Below are positions 56,809 to 64,000 of a DNA stretch of 64,000 nucleotides, piece by piece. How positions within the stretch are numbered: position 1 is the stretch's first letter; every line of letters begins with the position of its first letter. Under the pieces are notes generated by a model. It worked only from the letters and a program-made list of their open reading frames with translations, ran no database searches and was not told where the DNA came from. Source of the DNA: an uncultured Thermoanaerobaculia bacterium. GTDB taxonomy: Bacteria > Acidobacteriota > Thermoanaerobaculia > Multivoradales > Multivoraceae. The position numbers and the translations under genes are program-made. The stretch covers positions 1 through 64,000 of the forward strand of contig CATOTG010000002.1 of the NCBI GenBank assembly GCA_951813015.1, written 5' to 3'.

Positions 56809-57744
56809 TCACTCTCTGGCCAGCAGCCATGCCAGCATCGTGTTCGAGACGAGATCCGCCGCTTCCAACTGGACCCAATGGCCCGCCGAAGGCGCCGTGA
56901 CCAGCGTGTAGTCGCGGTCGATCCAGTCCCAGGTGTTCTTCAATCCATCCTTGTCCACCGCCGTGTCCTTCAGGCCGTGAAACTGGAGCACGGGCATCTG
57001 CAGGTTCGGCATCTCGCCGCCGCCGGCTACCTGACCGTAGTTCGCCCGGTAGTAGTTCAGCATGCCGTCCCAGTAGGACCGCTTGAAGGCCTCCCGATAG
57101 TGGCCGGCCACCTTCTCGCCCTCGCTGGCGTAGCGGTTCAGAAGGCCCTCGGGCACCGGACTGCCGTCAGGCTCCGAGGTGGCGAAGTTCCGCGCGTACT
57201 GCGTGTTCTGCCGCTGCGCCTCGGTGGCGTTCGCGATCACGTTGCCGTAGCCCCTGGGATGGGTCAGGTTGAGGATGACCAGACGCTCGATCTGCTCCGG
57301 ATGCGCCATCGCGTAGCGCCAGGCGATACCGCCGCCCCAGTCGTGGCCGACCAGCGTGACGGGCGCGCCGAGGTCCTCGACCACCGCCGCCACGTCGCTC
57401 AGGATCAACGGCATCCGGTAGTCCTCGACCCGCTTCGGCTGACCGCTCCGGTTGTACCCGCGCAGATCCATCGCCGCGGTCCGGAACTCCCCCTCGAGGG
57501 CGGCCATCTGGTGGCGCCACGAGTACCAGAGGTCCGGGAAGCCGTGGAGGAACAGGACCGGCTTGCCATCCCCCAGCGTGACGTAGTGAATGTCGATCTC
57601 GCCGCTCTGCACCGTATGGTGCTCGACACGATCCCACACGTCAGCGTTCGAGTCGTCGGCGGCGACGGCGAGCGGCGCCAGAACACAAGCGAGCAGAAGC
57701 GTCGCGCACCGAGCCCGGGGGCATCGAGAGTCGTACAACGTCAC
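56809..57744 (-). CDS. Secreted alpha/beta hydrolase, epoxide-hydrolase-like
   Basis: This 311-residue protein has a signal peptide (CATLLLACVLAPLAVAAD). The oxyanion segment VLFLHGFPDLWYSWRHQM, nucleophile elbow VTLVGHDWGGGIAWRYA (Asp nucleophile, GHDWGG) and final SAGHWVQLEAADLV (His) match epoxide hydrolases and haloalkane dehalogenases. HGFPDLWYSW favours the former. GTG 57744 has AGGGAG eight bases upstream. An upstream open extension lacks coding character. The substrate is unknown; a periplasmic location follows from the signal. Confidence 0.88.
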   Translation of the reverse strand: MTLYDSRCPRARCATLLLACVLAPLAVAADDSNADVWDRVEHHTVQSGEIDIHYVTLGDGKPVLFLHGFPDLWYSWRHQMAALEGEFRTAAMDLRGYNRSGQPKRVEDYRMPLILSDVAAVVEDLGAPVTLVGHDWGGGIAWRYAMAHPEQIERLVILNLTHPRGYGNVIANATEAQRQNTQYARNFATSEPDGSPVPEGLLNRYASEGEKVAGHYREAFKRSYWDGMLNYYRANYGQVAGGGEMPNLQMPVLQFHGLKDTAVDKDGLKNTWDWIDRDYTLVTAPSAGHWVQLEAADLVSNTMLAWLLARE

Positions 57745-57787
57745 GTCGGTTCTCCCTGAAGTTGATTCGGCGATCGTAGCAGCCCGT

Positions 57788-57838
57788 GGCAGAAGTCGCG
57801 CTGCATTCGAGCGGTCACGCATCCCGCCCGGCATCGTT
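57788..57838. repeat. Dispersed intergenic repeat, copy B
   Basis: This is the partner of 22750-22800. It lies in the 252-base gap upstream of the hydrolase gene. No ORF is seen in this gap. Confidence 0.5.
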
Positions 57839-57989
57839 GCTCTTCGGTCGAACATGGCCCGATATGCTCCCTCGTCGCGCCTTGCCGGGCGGGCGCCTGG
57901 CCACTCTCGGTGCGACACGGACTGCCACGGGCTGCTAGCAGCGTCCGCGGGCCGAAGACGGCCGGACCCGATGTCCCTCCGGGGAAACA

Positions 57990-58010
57990 CGCGGGTTCAG
58001 GGAACCCGCG
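57990..58010 (-). terminator. Hairpin overlapping a stop codon
   Basis: An 8-base perfect stem (CGCGGGTT/AACCCGCG) with a 5-base loop covers the stop of the small cytochrome gene. It is a likely terminator or 3' stabiliser, without a T-run. Confidence 0.45.
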
Positions 58011-58479
58011 GCTCCTCCGCAGACGAATCCTCGAAGCGCTTGTAGTTCCGCCCGTAGTCGGGCCGGGTTCGCTTGTGGCACACCACGCAGGACAGGTAGA
58101 CCTGCTCGTTCAGGGCGATCAGCGCCTCGAGATCCTGGTCGAGAGCTGCTTCGTACGCGGCCGCGCCGGCGTCGAACATGAGCCGGGCGTCCCGCATCCA
58201 CTCGTCGCGGTCTCCCACGACCCGGCTCGGCATCATGATCAGGTTCGCCGACTCGGCGAGAACAAGCGCCTGTGCCTGCAACTCGTTCCACTCGACTTCG
58301 TTCGTCGGCGCACGGCTCTCGACATAGAGGATCGCGTCGGACGCCGGATACATCAGCTTGATCATCAGTTCGCTCATCGTGCCGACCGGCTGCGGCGCCG
58401 GCGCCGGCGCGTCGTCCCGCGCGGCAGCCGCGCCAGCGAGGCCCGCAACGACCAAGGCGATCGCGATCTTTCCCGGCAT
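57997..58479 (-). CDS. Small periplasmic cytochrome, class II c-type-like
   Basis: This 160-residue protein has a signal peptide (MPGKIAIALVVAGLAGAAAA). A four-helix-like body includes MSELMIKLMYPASDAILYVES and EWNELQAQALVLAESANLIMM, with a single CVVCH heme site near the C-terminus in a helix (YLSCVVCHKRTRPDYG). Heme attachment close to the C-terminus in a helical protein is the pattern of class II (cytochrome c'-like) proteins. The function may be electron transfer or gas binding. It is divergent from the beta-helix gene. Confidence 0.78.
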   Translation of the reverse strand: MPGKIAIALVVAGLAGAAAARDDAPAPAPQPVGTMSELMIKLMYPASDAILYVESRAPTNEVEWNELQAQALVLAESANLIMMPSRVVGDRDEWMRDARLMFDAGAAAYEAALDQDLEALIALNEQVYLSCVVCHKRTRPDYGRNYKRFEDSSAEEPRVP

Positions 58480-58554
58480 GAGGCCTGTCCCCTTTCGGGA
58501 CTATCATGGCATGATCCTGCCGGCCAGGTAACGACCCGGAGACGAACCCCAGCC

Positions 58555-59808
58555 ATGAAGCGAAACACCCTCTGTACCGCCGTCTGCCTGCTCGCTCTGG
58601 TCGCCTGCGCCGAACAGGACGGCCCCCTGCACCCTGGCGACAAAGACCACAGGACCTTGCAGGAGGCGTTGCTCGTCGCCGAGCCCGGCGCCGTCATCGA
58701 ACTCGCCGCGGGCCGCTTCGAGCTCGACGCCACCCTCTCCCTCGACGTCGAGGGCGTGACGCTGCGGGGCCAGGGCATGGACGAAACGATCCTCGACTTC
58801 GCCGGCCAGGCGCCGGGCACCGGCGGCGAGGGAGTCCTCGTGACGGCCAACGACTTCACGGTCGAGAGCCTCGCGGTCGAGAACACGCTCGGCGACGGGA
58901 TCAAGGTCGAGGGAACGACCGGCGCCGCCTTCCGCAGCGTGCGGGTCGAGTGGACGAACGGACCGGACACGAACAACGGGGCCTACGGCCTCTACCCGGT
59001 CCAGGTGACGAACGTGTTGATCGAGGACAGCCGGGTGCGCGGCGCCTCGGACGCCGGCATCTACGTCGGACAGTCCGCCAACGTCGTCGTCCGGCGCAAC
59101 GAGGTGTGGGAGAACGTGGCCGGCATCGAGATCGAGAACACGACCGGCGCGGACGTCTACGAGAACCGGGCACACGGCAACACCGGCGGCCTGCTCGTCT
59201 TCTCCCTGCCGGAACTTCCGGTCAAGGACGGCCGCGACGCGCGGATCTACGACAACGACATCGCGGACAACAACCTGCCCAACTTCGGCAAGGAAGGGGC
59301 CATCGTCTCCACGATCCCCGCCGGCTCCGGAGTCATCGTGATGGCCAGCGACAACGTCGAACTCTTCGGGAACCGGATCCACAACAACCGGAACTCGAAT
59401 CTGGCCGTCATCTCGTACCTGTCGACCGGGCGCACGTACAACGACCCCGGTTACGACCCGTACACCGAGGGCGTCTACGTCCACGACAACGAGTTCGTCG
59501 GCGGCGGCGACATGCCCAACGGCGCGTTCGCCGACGCGTTCGTCGCCCTCGCCGGAGGCGCCTTCCCGGACATCGTGTGGGACGGCGTGGTGAACCCGGA
59601 CAAGCTCGTCGACGGCGCGGTGCCGGACGAACTCCGCCTCTACGTCGAGAACAACGGCGACGCGGACTTCGTGAACCTCGATCTCGGCTCGGTGTTCGCG
59701 GGCGGAGAACCGAGCGTGTCGACGGATCTCGGCCCGCACCAGGGCTCGCTGCCCGCGGTTCCCCGGCCGGTCGATCTGGGCGCCGCGACGGGCGCCGGCA
59801 GCCCCTGA
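58555..59808 (+). CDS. Parallel beta-helix repeat lipoprotein (TIGR03805-like)
   Basis: This 417-residue protein has a lipoprotein signal (TAVCLLALVACAEQ). The body is a right-handed beta-helix: GAVIELAAGRFELDATLSL, GVTLRGQGMDETILDFAG, then Asn-rich turns such as VVVRRNEVWENVAGIEIENT and VELFGNRIHNNRNSNLAVIS. It is followed, with one shared base (TGATG), by a diheme cytochrome gene. This is the known pairing of TIGR03805 with the SO2930-type cytochrome family TIGR03806. The pair is probably an outer-surface or periplasmic complex of unknown redox function. Confidence 0.88.
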   Translation: MKRNTLCTAVCLLALVACAEQDGPLHPGDKDHRTLQEALLVAEPGAVIELAAGRFELDATLSLDVEGVTLRGQGMDETILDFAGQAPGTGGEGVLVTANDFTVESLAVENTLGDGIKVEGTTGAAFRSVRVEWTNGPDTNNGAYGLYPVQVTNVLIEDSRVRGASDAGIYVGQSANVVVRRNEVWENVAGIEIENTTGADVYENRAHGNTGGLLVFSLPELPVKDGRDARIYDNDIADNNLPNFGKEGAIVSTIPAGSGVIVMASDNVELFGNRIHNNRNSNLAVISYLSTGRTYNDPGYDPYTEGVYVHDNEFVGGGDMPNGAFADAFVALAGGAFPDIVWDGVVNPDKLVDGAVPDELRLYVENNGDADFVNLDLGSVFAGGEPSVSTDLGPHQGSLPAVPRPVDLGAATGAGSP

Positions 59809-60908
59809 TGAGGGCGCTGCTCGCCCCGGCCGTCGTCCTCTGCGTGGCCACCGGCTGTTCGAGCAGTGATTCTCCCGCCGGAAGGGGCCCCTTCGCCCAC
59901 TATCCGCAGACTCTCTCGGCCTGGGGTCTCTTCACCGGCGAACTGTCCGCCCACAGGCCGGCCCCCGGCGTCGAGCCCTACGATCTGAACACGCCGCTCT
60001 TCTCCGACTACGCGCAGAAGCTCCGTTTCGTGCGCCTGCCGGTCGTTCCCGGCGGCGCGATCGAACCCGCCCTGTACCGGGAGAGCGGGGCGTTCGAATT
60101 CCCTGTCGGCGCCGTGATCGCGAAGACCTTCGCCTATCCCGCCGACTACCGCGTGGCGGAAGCGAAGTTGCGGCTCCTGGAAACCAGGTTGCTCGTTCAC
60201 GAGCCGGACGGCTGGGTCGGTCTGCCGTACATCTGGAACGAGGAGCAGACCGAGGCCAGGCTCGAGATCGTGGGCGGCCCCCTGGACGCGACCTGGGTCG
60301 ACGCGAACGGCGTGCGAATCGAACACACCTACCAGGTGCCGAACGCGAACCAGTGCAAGACCTGTCACCGCACCGACGGTGAACGCGTACTGCCGATCGG
60401 CCCGCGGGCGGCCCAGCTGAACCGCGACTTCACCTACACGACGACCCGGGGCGAAGCCCACCGGGAGAATCAGCTCGATCGCTGGCGGCGCATCGGCTTC
60501 CTCGAAGGCGGTCCTCCTGCCGCCGAGGCGACGCGCGCACCGGTATGGAACGAACCCGCGACCGGCAGCCTTGACGACCGCGCCCGCACCTGGCTCGACA
60601 TGAACTGCGCCCACTGCCACAACCTGAAGGGGAGCGGCCGCACCTCGGGCCTCGATCTGCGAAAGGACCACCAGAACCGGACCCGACTCGGCGTCTTCAA
60701 GCATCCCGTGGCAGCCGGCCCGGGTACGGGCGACCGCCGGTACGGGGTCGTCCCCGGCAAACCCCACGAGTCGATCCTCGTCTACCGTTTGGAATCGACC
60801 CACCCGGGCATCGCGATGCCCGAGATCGGCCGCGGCCTCGTCGATCAGGAAGCGGTGGCGCTGATCAGCGAGTGGATTCTGGCCATGGAGCCTCGAACCG
60901 AGGCCTGA
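59808..60908 (+). CDS. SO2930-family diheme c-type cytochrome (TIGR03806-like)
   Basis: This 366-residue protein has a lipoprotein signal (APAVVLCVATGCSSSD). Conserved stretches are PYDLNTPLFSDYAQKLRFV, FEFPVGAVIAKTFAYPAD and the two heme sites NQCKTCHRTDGE (CKTCH) and MNCAHCHNLKGS (CAHCH), with PGKPHESILVYRLES near the end. The paired gene upstream and coupled start support the TIGR03806 assignment. It is exported and lipid-anchored and probably handles electrons with its beta-helix partner. Confidence 0.9.
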   Translation: MRALLAPAVVLCVATGCSSSDSPAGRGPFAHYPQTLSAWGLFTGELSAHRPAPGVEPYDLNTPLFSDYAQKLRFVRLPVVPGGAIEPALYRESGAFEFPVGAVIAKTFAYPADYRVAEAKLRLLETRLLVHEPDGWVGLPYIWNEEQTEARLEIVGGPLDATWVDANGVRIEHTYQVPNANQCKTCHRTDGERVLPIGPRAAQLNRDFTYTTTRGEAHRENQLDRWRRIGFLEGGPPAAEATRAPVWNEPATGSLDDRARTWLDMNCAHCHNLKGSGRTSGLDLRKDHQNRTRLGVFKHPVAAGPGTGDRRYGVVPGKPHESILVYRLESTHPGIAMPEIGRGLVDQEAVALISEWILAMEPRTEA

Positions 60909-60933
60909 CTGGGCCGCAGCAGACGATCCGCAG

Positions 60934-63900
60934 ATGCCCCGCCAGACACCCGTCGCGCAGGTGATCGCCGACTGGCAGAAGAGGCTGCTCCAGCTTGACC
61001 GCCGGAACAATCTCCTCTACTTCAAGCCCGGGCGCATCGCCGTTTCGTTGCACGTCAGCCCTCCGGAGGTCGATACCTGGATCGACGGCTCGACAGCCCG
61101 CTGGAGGTTCGCCCACGCCCAACGCATCGGCGACGACGTCCGCGTGACGCCCGGCGACATCGAGACCGAGATCGAACCCCTGGACCTTCAGCGGCGCCTG
61201 AAGGCGCTGCGCCGCAAGGATCGGGAATGGGAGAACGAGCAGGGCTTGAACGTTCTGTTCCTCGCGGTCGGTTTCCTGCGCTGGATCGACGAGGACGGTC
61301 AGGCGGCTCGCTCGCCGCTGACGCTGCTGCCGTGCGATCTCGAACGCGCCTCTCCCCGCACCGCCTTCCATCTCAAGCGAGAGGACGACACGGCAGAGGC
61401 CAATGCGACCTTGGCGCACCAACTCCGAACGTTCGACCTCACCCTGCCGGACGTCCAGGAACAGCGGCTTTCGGAGTACCTCGAGGAGGTGCGCCAGGCG
61501 ATTCGCGGCAAGGCAGATTGGGCGGTGGAGGACGAGGTCGCCCTGAGCACCTTCGCCTACTCGAAACTGGCGATGTACGAGGATCTTGGCCGCATGCGCA
61601 CGGAGGGTGTGGATCATCCCCTCGTGTTGCAGCTCGCCGGTGCAGCACCGCCAGCCGGGACGGGAAACGACCGGTCGACGCCGAGCGCGATGCCGCCAGA
61701 CGGAGACCTCCACGGCGGCCGACTCGACGACCTGCTGGCCTTGAACGACCAGTTCACCGTGGTCGACGCCGACTTCAGCCAGTTGCGGGCAATCGAGACC
61801 GCACGCCGCGGCGACGCCCACCTCGTGGTCCACGGTCCGCCCGGCACCGGCAAGAGCCAGACGATCGTCAATCTCGTCGCCACCCTGCTCGCCGACGGCA
61901 AGCGCGTCCTGTTCGTCAGCGAGAAGACGGCGGCACTCGATGTGGTGAAGCGCCGGCTCGACGAATGCGGACTGGGCGTCTTCTGCCTCGACCTCCACAG
62001 CGGGCGGGCGAAGAGGAGTTCCGTCTATGCACAGTTGAAGGAGTCGCTTGACGATCCAAGGCACGTTCCTGACTCCACACTCTCCCTCAAGGTTCTCGAG
62101 GATCGGCGAACCAGGCTCAACCGATTCGTGAGAGCACTGCATCAGACCCGTACCCTGCTCGGCCGCACGGCCTTCGAGATGCAGGGGCAGTACGCGCAGG
62201 TACTTGATGCGCCGAACGTGGACTTCACGATCGGTCGAATCGAGGAGCTGGACGAGCAGCGCCTGGCGGACATCGAAGACGGGGCGGCGCACATCGCGAT
62301 TCGCCCGGACGAGTTCCGCGAGCACGCCACGAACCGTTGGATTCCGCTCAAGGCCGCATCGCCCTCGATGGAGCTGTCCGAACGGATCCGGAAGCGGATG
62401 CAGCGGGTCATCGCGGTCGTGAAGACAGCAACCTCGCGCACCGAATCGATCGCGGAGTGGGCTGGCGTACCCACACCTCCGACCGCCCAGGCGTGCGGCA
62501 CGACGGCTGCTCTGCTCGACAACCTGGCGAAGGGTCGGGGCGTCCCGTCGCACTGGCTCGATCAGGGCACTCTCTCGAAGCTCCGCCGGCTGGCGCTGAT
62601 ACGGGAGCGTCAGCAGGCGGCCCGGAAGAAACTCGATACCACGGCGGCACAGGTGTACGGCGGATCGCGTCCGCCCGCCGACTATCGTTCGATCGTGGCG
62701 GCCCTGCAGCGGGCAACGGCCGAGGCCAGCGCCATCGAGCATCTTCTCGGTGTCGAATGGCCGCGGCGGATCATGTCGGTCCTCGACAGCCGCAGCGATG
62801 AGCGGGCGGCGAAGCCGGTTCGTCACGTCCGCGAACTCGAGGAGGCTGCAACGGAGGCTGTCCGTGCCGCGCAGCGGCTGGCATCGGTCGCTTCATCCGG
62901 TGCGCGAGGGCGCTCGACCCTGCTCCGCAATCCGAACGCCGCCACCGCGCGGGAGCTGTCCGAGGCCGTCCAACTCGCCGAACGCCTGGTCCGGCTCTAC
63001 CCGGCGCCGCCTGCGTGGCTTGACGCAGCACAGGAGGAGCAGGCTCAACGAGACGTGGCGCGGCTGGAGCACCACATCACGAGCCTGCGCGAGGCGGAGA
63101 CTCGATTTCCGCAGGAGTTCGAGGTCCGCCTGGTCGAAATCGTCAATCGCGACATGCGCGATCGCTATCGAACGGACTACCAGAGCTGGTGGCGCCGCCT
63201 CGGCGGATCCTGGCGCCGCGACCAACGGACACTGCGCGCGGAGCTGCGGGATCCGCGCAAGCTCTCGCTGGACGAATCCCGTCAGGCCGTGGAGCGGGCG
63301 TTCAAGGTGAATGAGCTCCGCAGGAAGTGGGCGGCGGCGGAACCCGGACACAGGGAGCGTCTGGGCGCACGATTGCAGGGGCTGGAAACCGACCTGGAGC
63401 AGCTCGCGAAGGACCTCGAGGAGACGATTGCGCTGCGGCGCGGCGGGATTGGCGCCCGCGCACTCCGCCGCCTGCTGACAGAAGAGGACTCGCATGTCGA
63501 GCTACAGGAGGCGGTTGCAGCGGGCCATGGCGCGTTGACGCGGCTGGCTTCAGCCGTCGAGGAAATCGAACGGCCCGATCTGATCGAAGGGGCATTGCCA
63601 TTGACCGCACTGATCACCCGTGCGCAACGGGCCCTGCCGCCGCTGGAGGCGCTCGCCGACGCGACAGGTGATCTCGCCGGGCGCTGCCACCAACCGCCGA
63701 AGGACATTCAAGCTCTTGAGGGGCTGGTGGACGACATGGTGCGTCTCGAAGAGATCGAGCGCGAGGACGAGGAGTTGGGGCCCGGACTGAAGGCCGATTT
63801 CGGCGTCCGCTTCGCCGGTGCGGATACTGATTGGAGTGCCGTCAAGGCCGCGATCGAATGGACGAGACAGACTCTCGAAGACGCCCCCGGCCATCTGACG

Positions 63901-64000
63901 GAGCGGCTCAAGGCGCACGTCACCGAACCCCTTGCGCAGGCCGCCTACGTCGAGAATGCCGAGGAACTGCGGGCAGTCGGCCGGGAGGTTCTCGATGTTC
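60934..64000 (+). CDS. DUF4011-type superfamily 1 helicase, 5' part
   Basis: About 1,022 residues are visible and the gene continues past the edge. The N-terminus WQKRLLQLDRRNNLLYFKPG is the DUF4011 signature. The helicase core starts with FTVVDADFSQLRAI and Walker A VHGPPGTGKSQTIVNLVATL (about residue 302), then VLFVSEKTAALDVVKRRLDE (motif Ia region). A long helical insert runs from about residue 400 to 1,000. Proteins of this plan usually end with further helicase motifs, DUF3320 and a Vsr/MTES_1575-type nuclease and are recurrent in defence islands. Those parts are outside this window. ATG 60934 lacks a clear ribosome-binding site. Confidence 0.82.
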   Translation, partial: MPRQTPVAQVIADWQKRLLQLDRRNNLLYFKPGRIAVSLHVSPPEVDTWIDGSTARWRFAHAQRIGDDVRVTPGDIETEIEPLDLQRRLKALRRKDREWENEQGLNVLFLAVGFLRWIDEDGQAARSPLTLLPCDLERASPRTAFHLKREDDTAEANATLAHQLRTFDLTLPDVQEQRLSEYLEEVRQAIRGKADWAVEDEVALSTFAYSKLAMYEDLGRMRTEGVDHPLVLQLAGAAPPAGTGNDRSTPSAMPPDGDLHGGRLDDLLALNDQFTVVDADFSQLRAIETARRGDAHLVVHGPPGTGKSQTIVNLVATLLADGKRVLFVSEKTAALDVVKRRLDECGLGVFCLDLHSGRAKRSSVYAQLKESLDDPRHVPDSTLSLKVLEDRRTRLNRFVRALHQTRTLLGRTAFEMQGQYAQVLDAPNVDFTIGRIEELDEQRLADIEDGAAHIAIRPDEFREHATNRWIPLKAASPSMELSERIRKRMQRVIAVVKTATSRTESIAEWAGVPTPPTAQACGTTAALLDNLAKGRGVPSHWLDQGTLSKLRRLALIRERQQAARKKLDTTAAQVYGGSRPPADYRSIVAALQRATAEASAIEHLLGVEWPRRIMSVLDSRSDERAAKPVRHVRELEEAATEAVRAAQRLASVASSGARGRSTLLRNPNAATARELSEAVQLAERLVRLYPAPPAWLDAAQEEQAQRDVARLEHHITSLREAETRFPQEFEVRLVEIVNRDMRDRYRTDYQSWWRRLGGSWRRDQRTLRAELRDPRKLSLDESRQAVERAFKVNELRRKWAAAEPGHRERLGARLQGLETDLEQLAKDLEETIALRRGGIGARALRRLLTEEDSHVELQEAVAAGHGALTRLASAVEEIERPDLIEGALPLTALITRAQRALPPLEALADATGDLAGRCHQPPKDIQALEGLVDDMVRLEEIEREDEELGPGLKADFGVRFAGADTDWSAVKAAIEWTRQTLEDAPGHLTERLKAHVTEPLAQAAYVENAEELRAVGREVLDV

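Overview
This is a GC-rich, gene-dense window from a Gram-negative bacterium. Evidence for that cell type includes lipoprotein signal peptides, periplasmic c-type cytochromes, a periplasmic adaptor (HlyD) protein and a type IV pilin-like protein. Gene content (Rsb-type partner switching, a diheme cytochrome paired with a beta-helix protein, a Gld-like ABC cluster, an F420/LLM-type oxidoreductase) and an apparent habit of leaderless translation would fit Acidobacteriota or a similar lineage. That placement is an inference and cannot be settled from the sequence alone. I saw no tRNA, rRNA, CRISPR array, transposase or prophage gene.

Positions 1-14.5 kb form a defence island, almost all on the minus strand and partly decayed. 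In transcription order it holds a toxin-antitoxin pair, BREX genes brxA, a small unknown ORF, brxB and brxC (with no pglX or pglZ after them), an XRE/ImmA regulator, a TIR-like protein, a RipA-like membrane protein, a heavily frameshifted reverse transcriptase-nitrilase fusion of the DRT/UG type, and an AAA ATPase with a DUF4276 partner. Positions 14.6-22.7 kb are ordinary metabolism and transport: a diheme cytochrome, serC, a molybdopterin oxidoreductase, a glycerophosphodiester phosphodiesterase, a predicted aminopeptidase and a dicarboxylate/amino-acid symporter.

Positions 22.9-30.3 kb hold a two-gene module I cannot name. It pairs a giant (about 2,080-residue) STAND/Orc1-like ATPase with a roughly 370-residue protein whose C-terminus, after correcting one frameshift, carries an RNKLAH (R-x4-H) motif like that of HEPN ribonucleases. 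Next come a DUF1640-like small protein, a DUF4143 ATPase, an LLM oxidoreductase, and a membrane glycosyltransferase-like gene interrupted by about 14 copies of the tetranucleotide GCTG.

Positions 34.4-46.4 kb encode a Gld-like ABC exporter cluster, an Eis-like acetyltransferase, a DUF2911 protein and a MacAB-like adaptor/permease/ATPase set. Positions 46.5-55.1 kb are one long minus-strand operon. It begins with a circularly permuted ATP-grasp/alpha-E/transglutaminase trio and continues into an anti-sigma partner-switching set (STAS, RsbU with a receiver domain, RsbW). It ends with a LivK-type binding protein and a sensor kinase, nearly all coupled by 1-17 base overlaps. The right end carries a pilin, a NIPSNAP lipoprotein, an alpha/beta hydrolase, a small cytochrome, the TIGR03805/TIGR03806-like pair, and the start of a DUF4011-type helicase that runs off the edge.

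Frameshifts are concentrated in defence and accessory genes, while housekeeping genes are intact. Several of them lie at C/G homopolymers, so real decay, phase variation and consensus error must be told apart. Short in-frame tandem duplications recur across the window.
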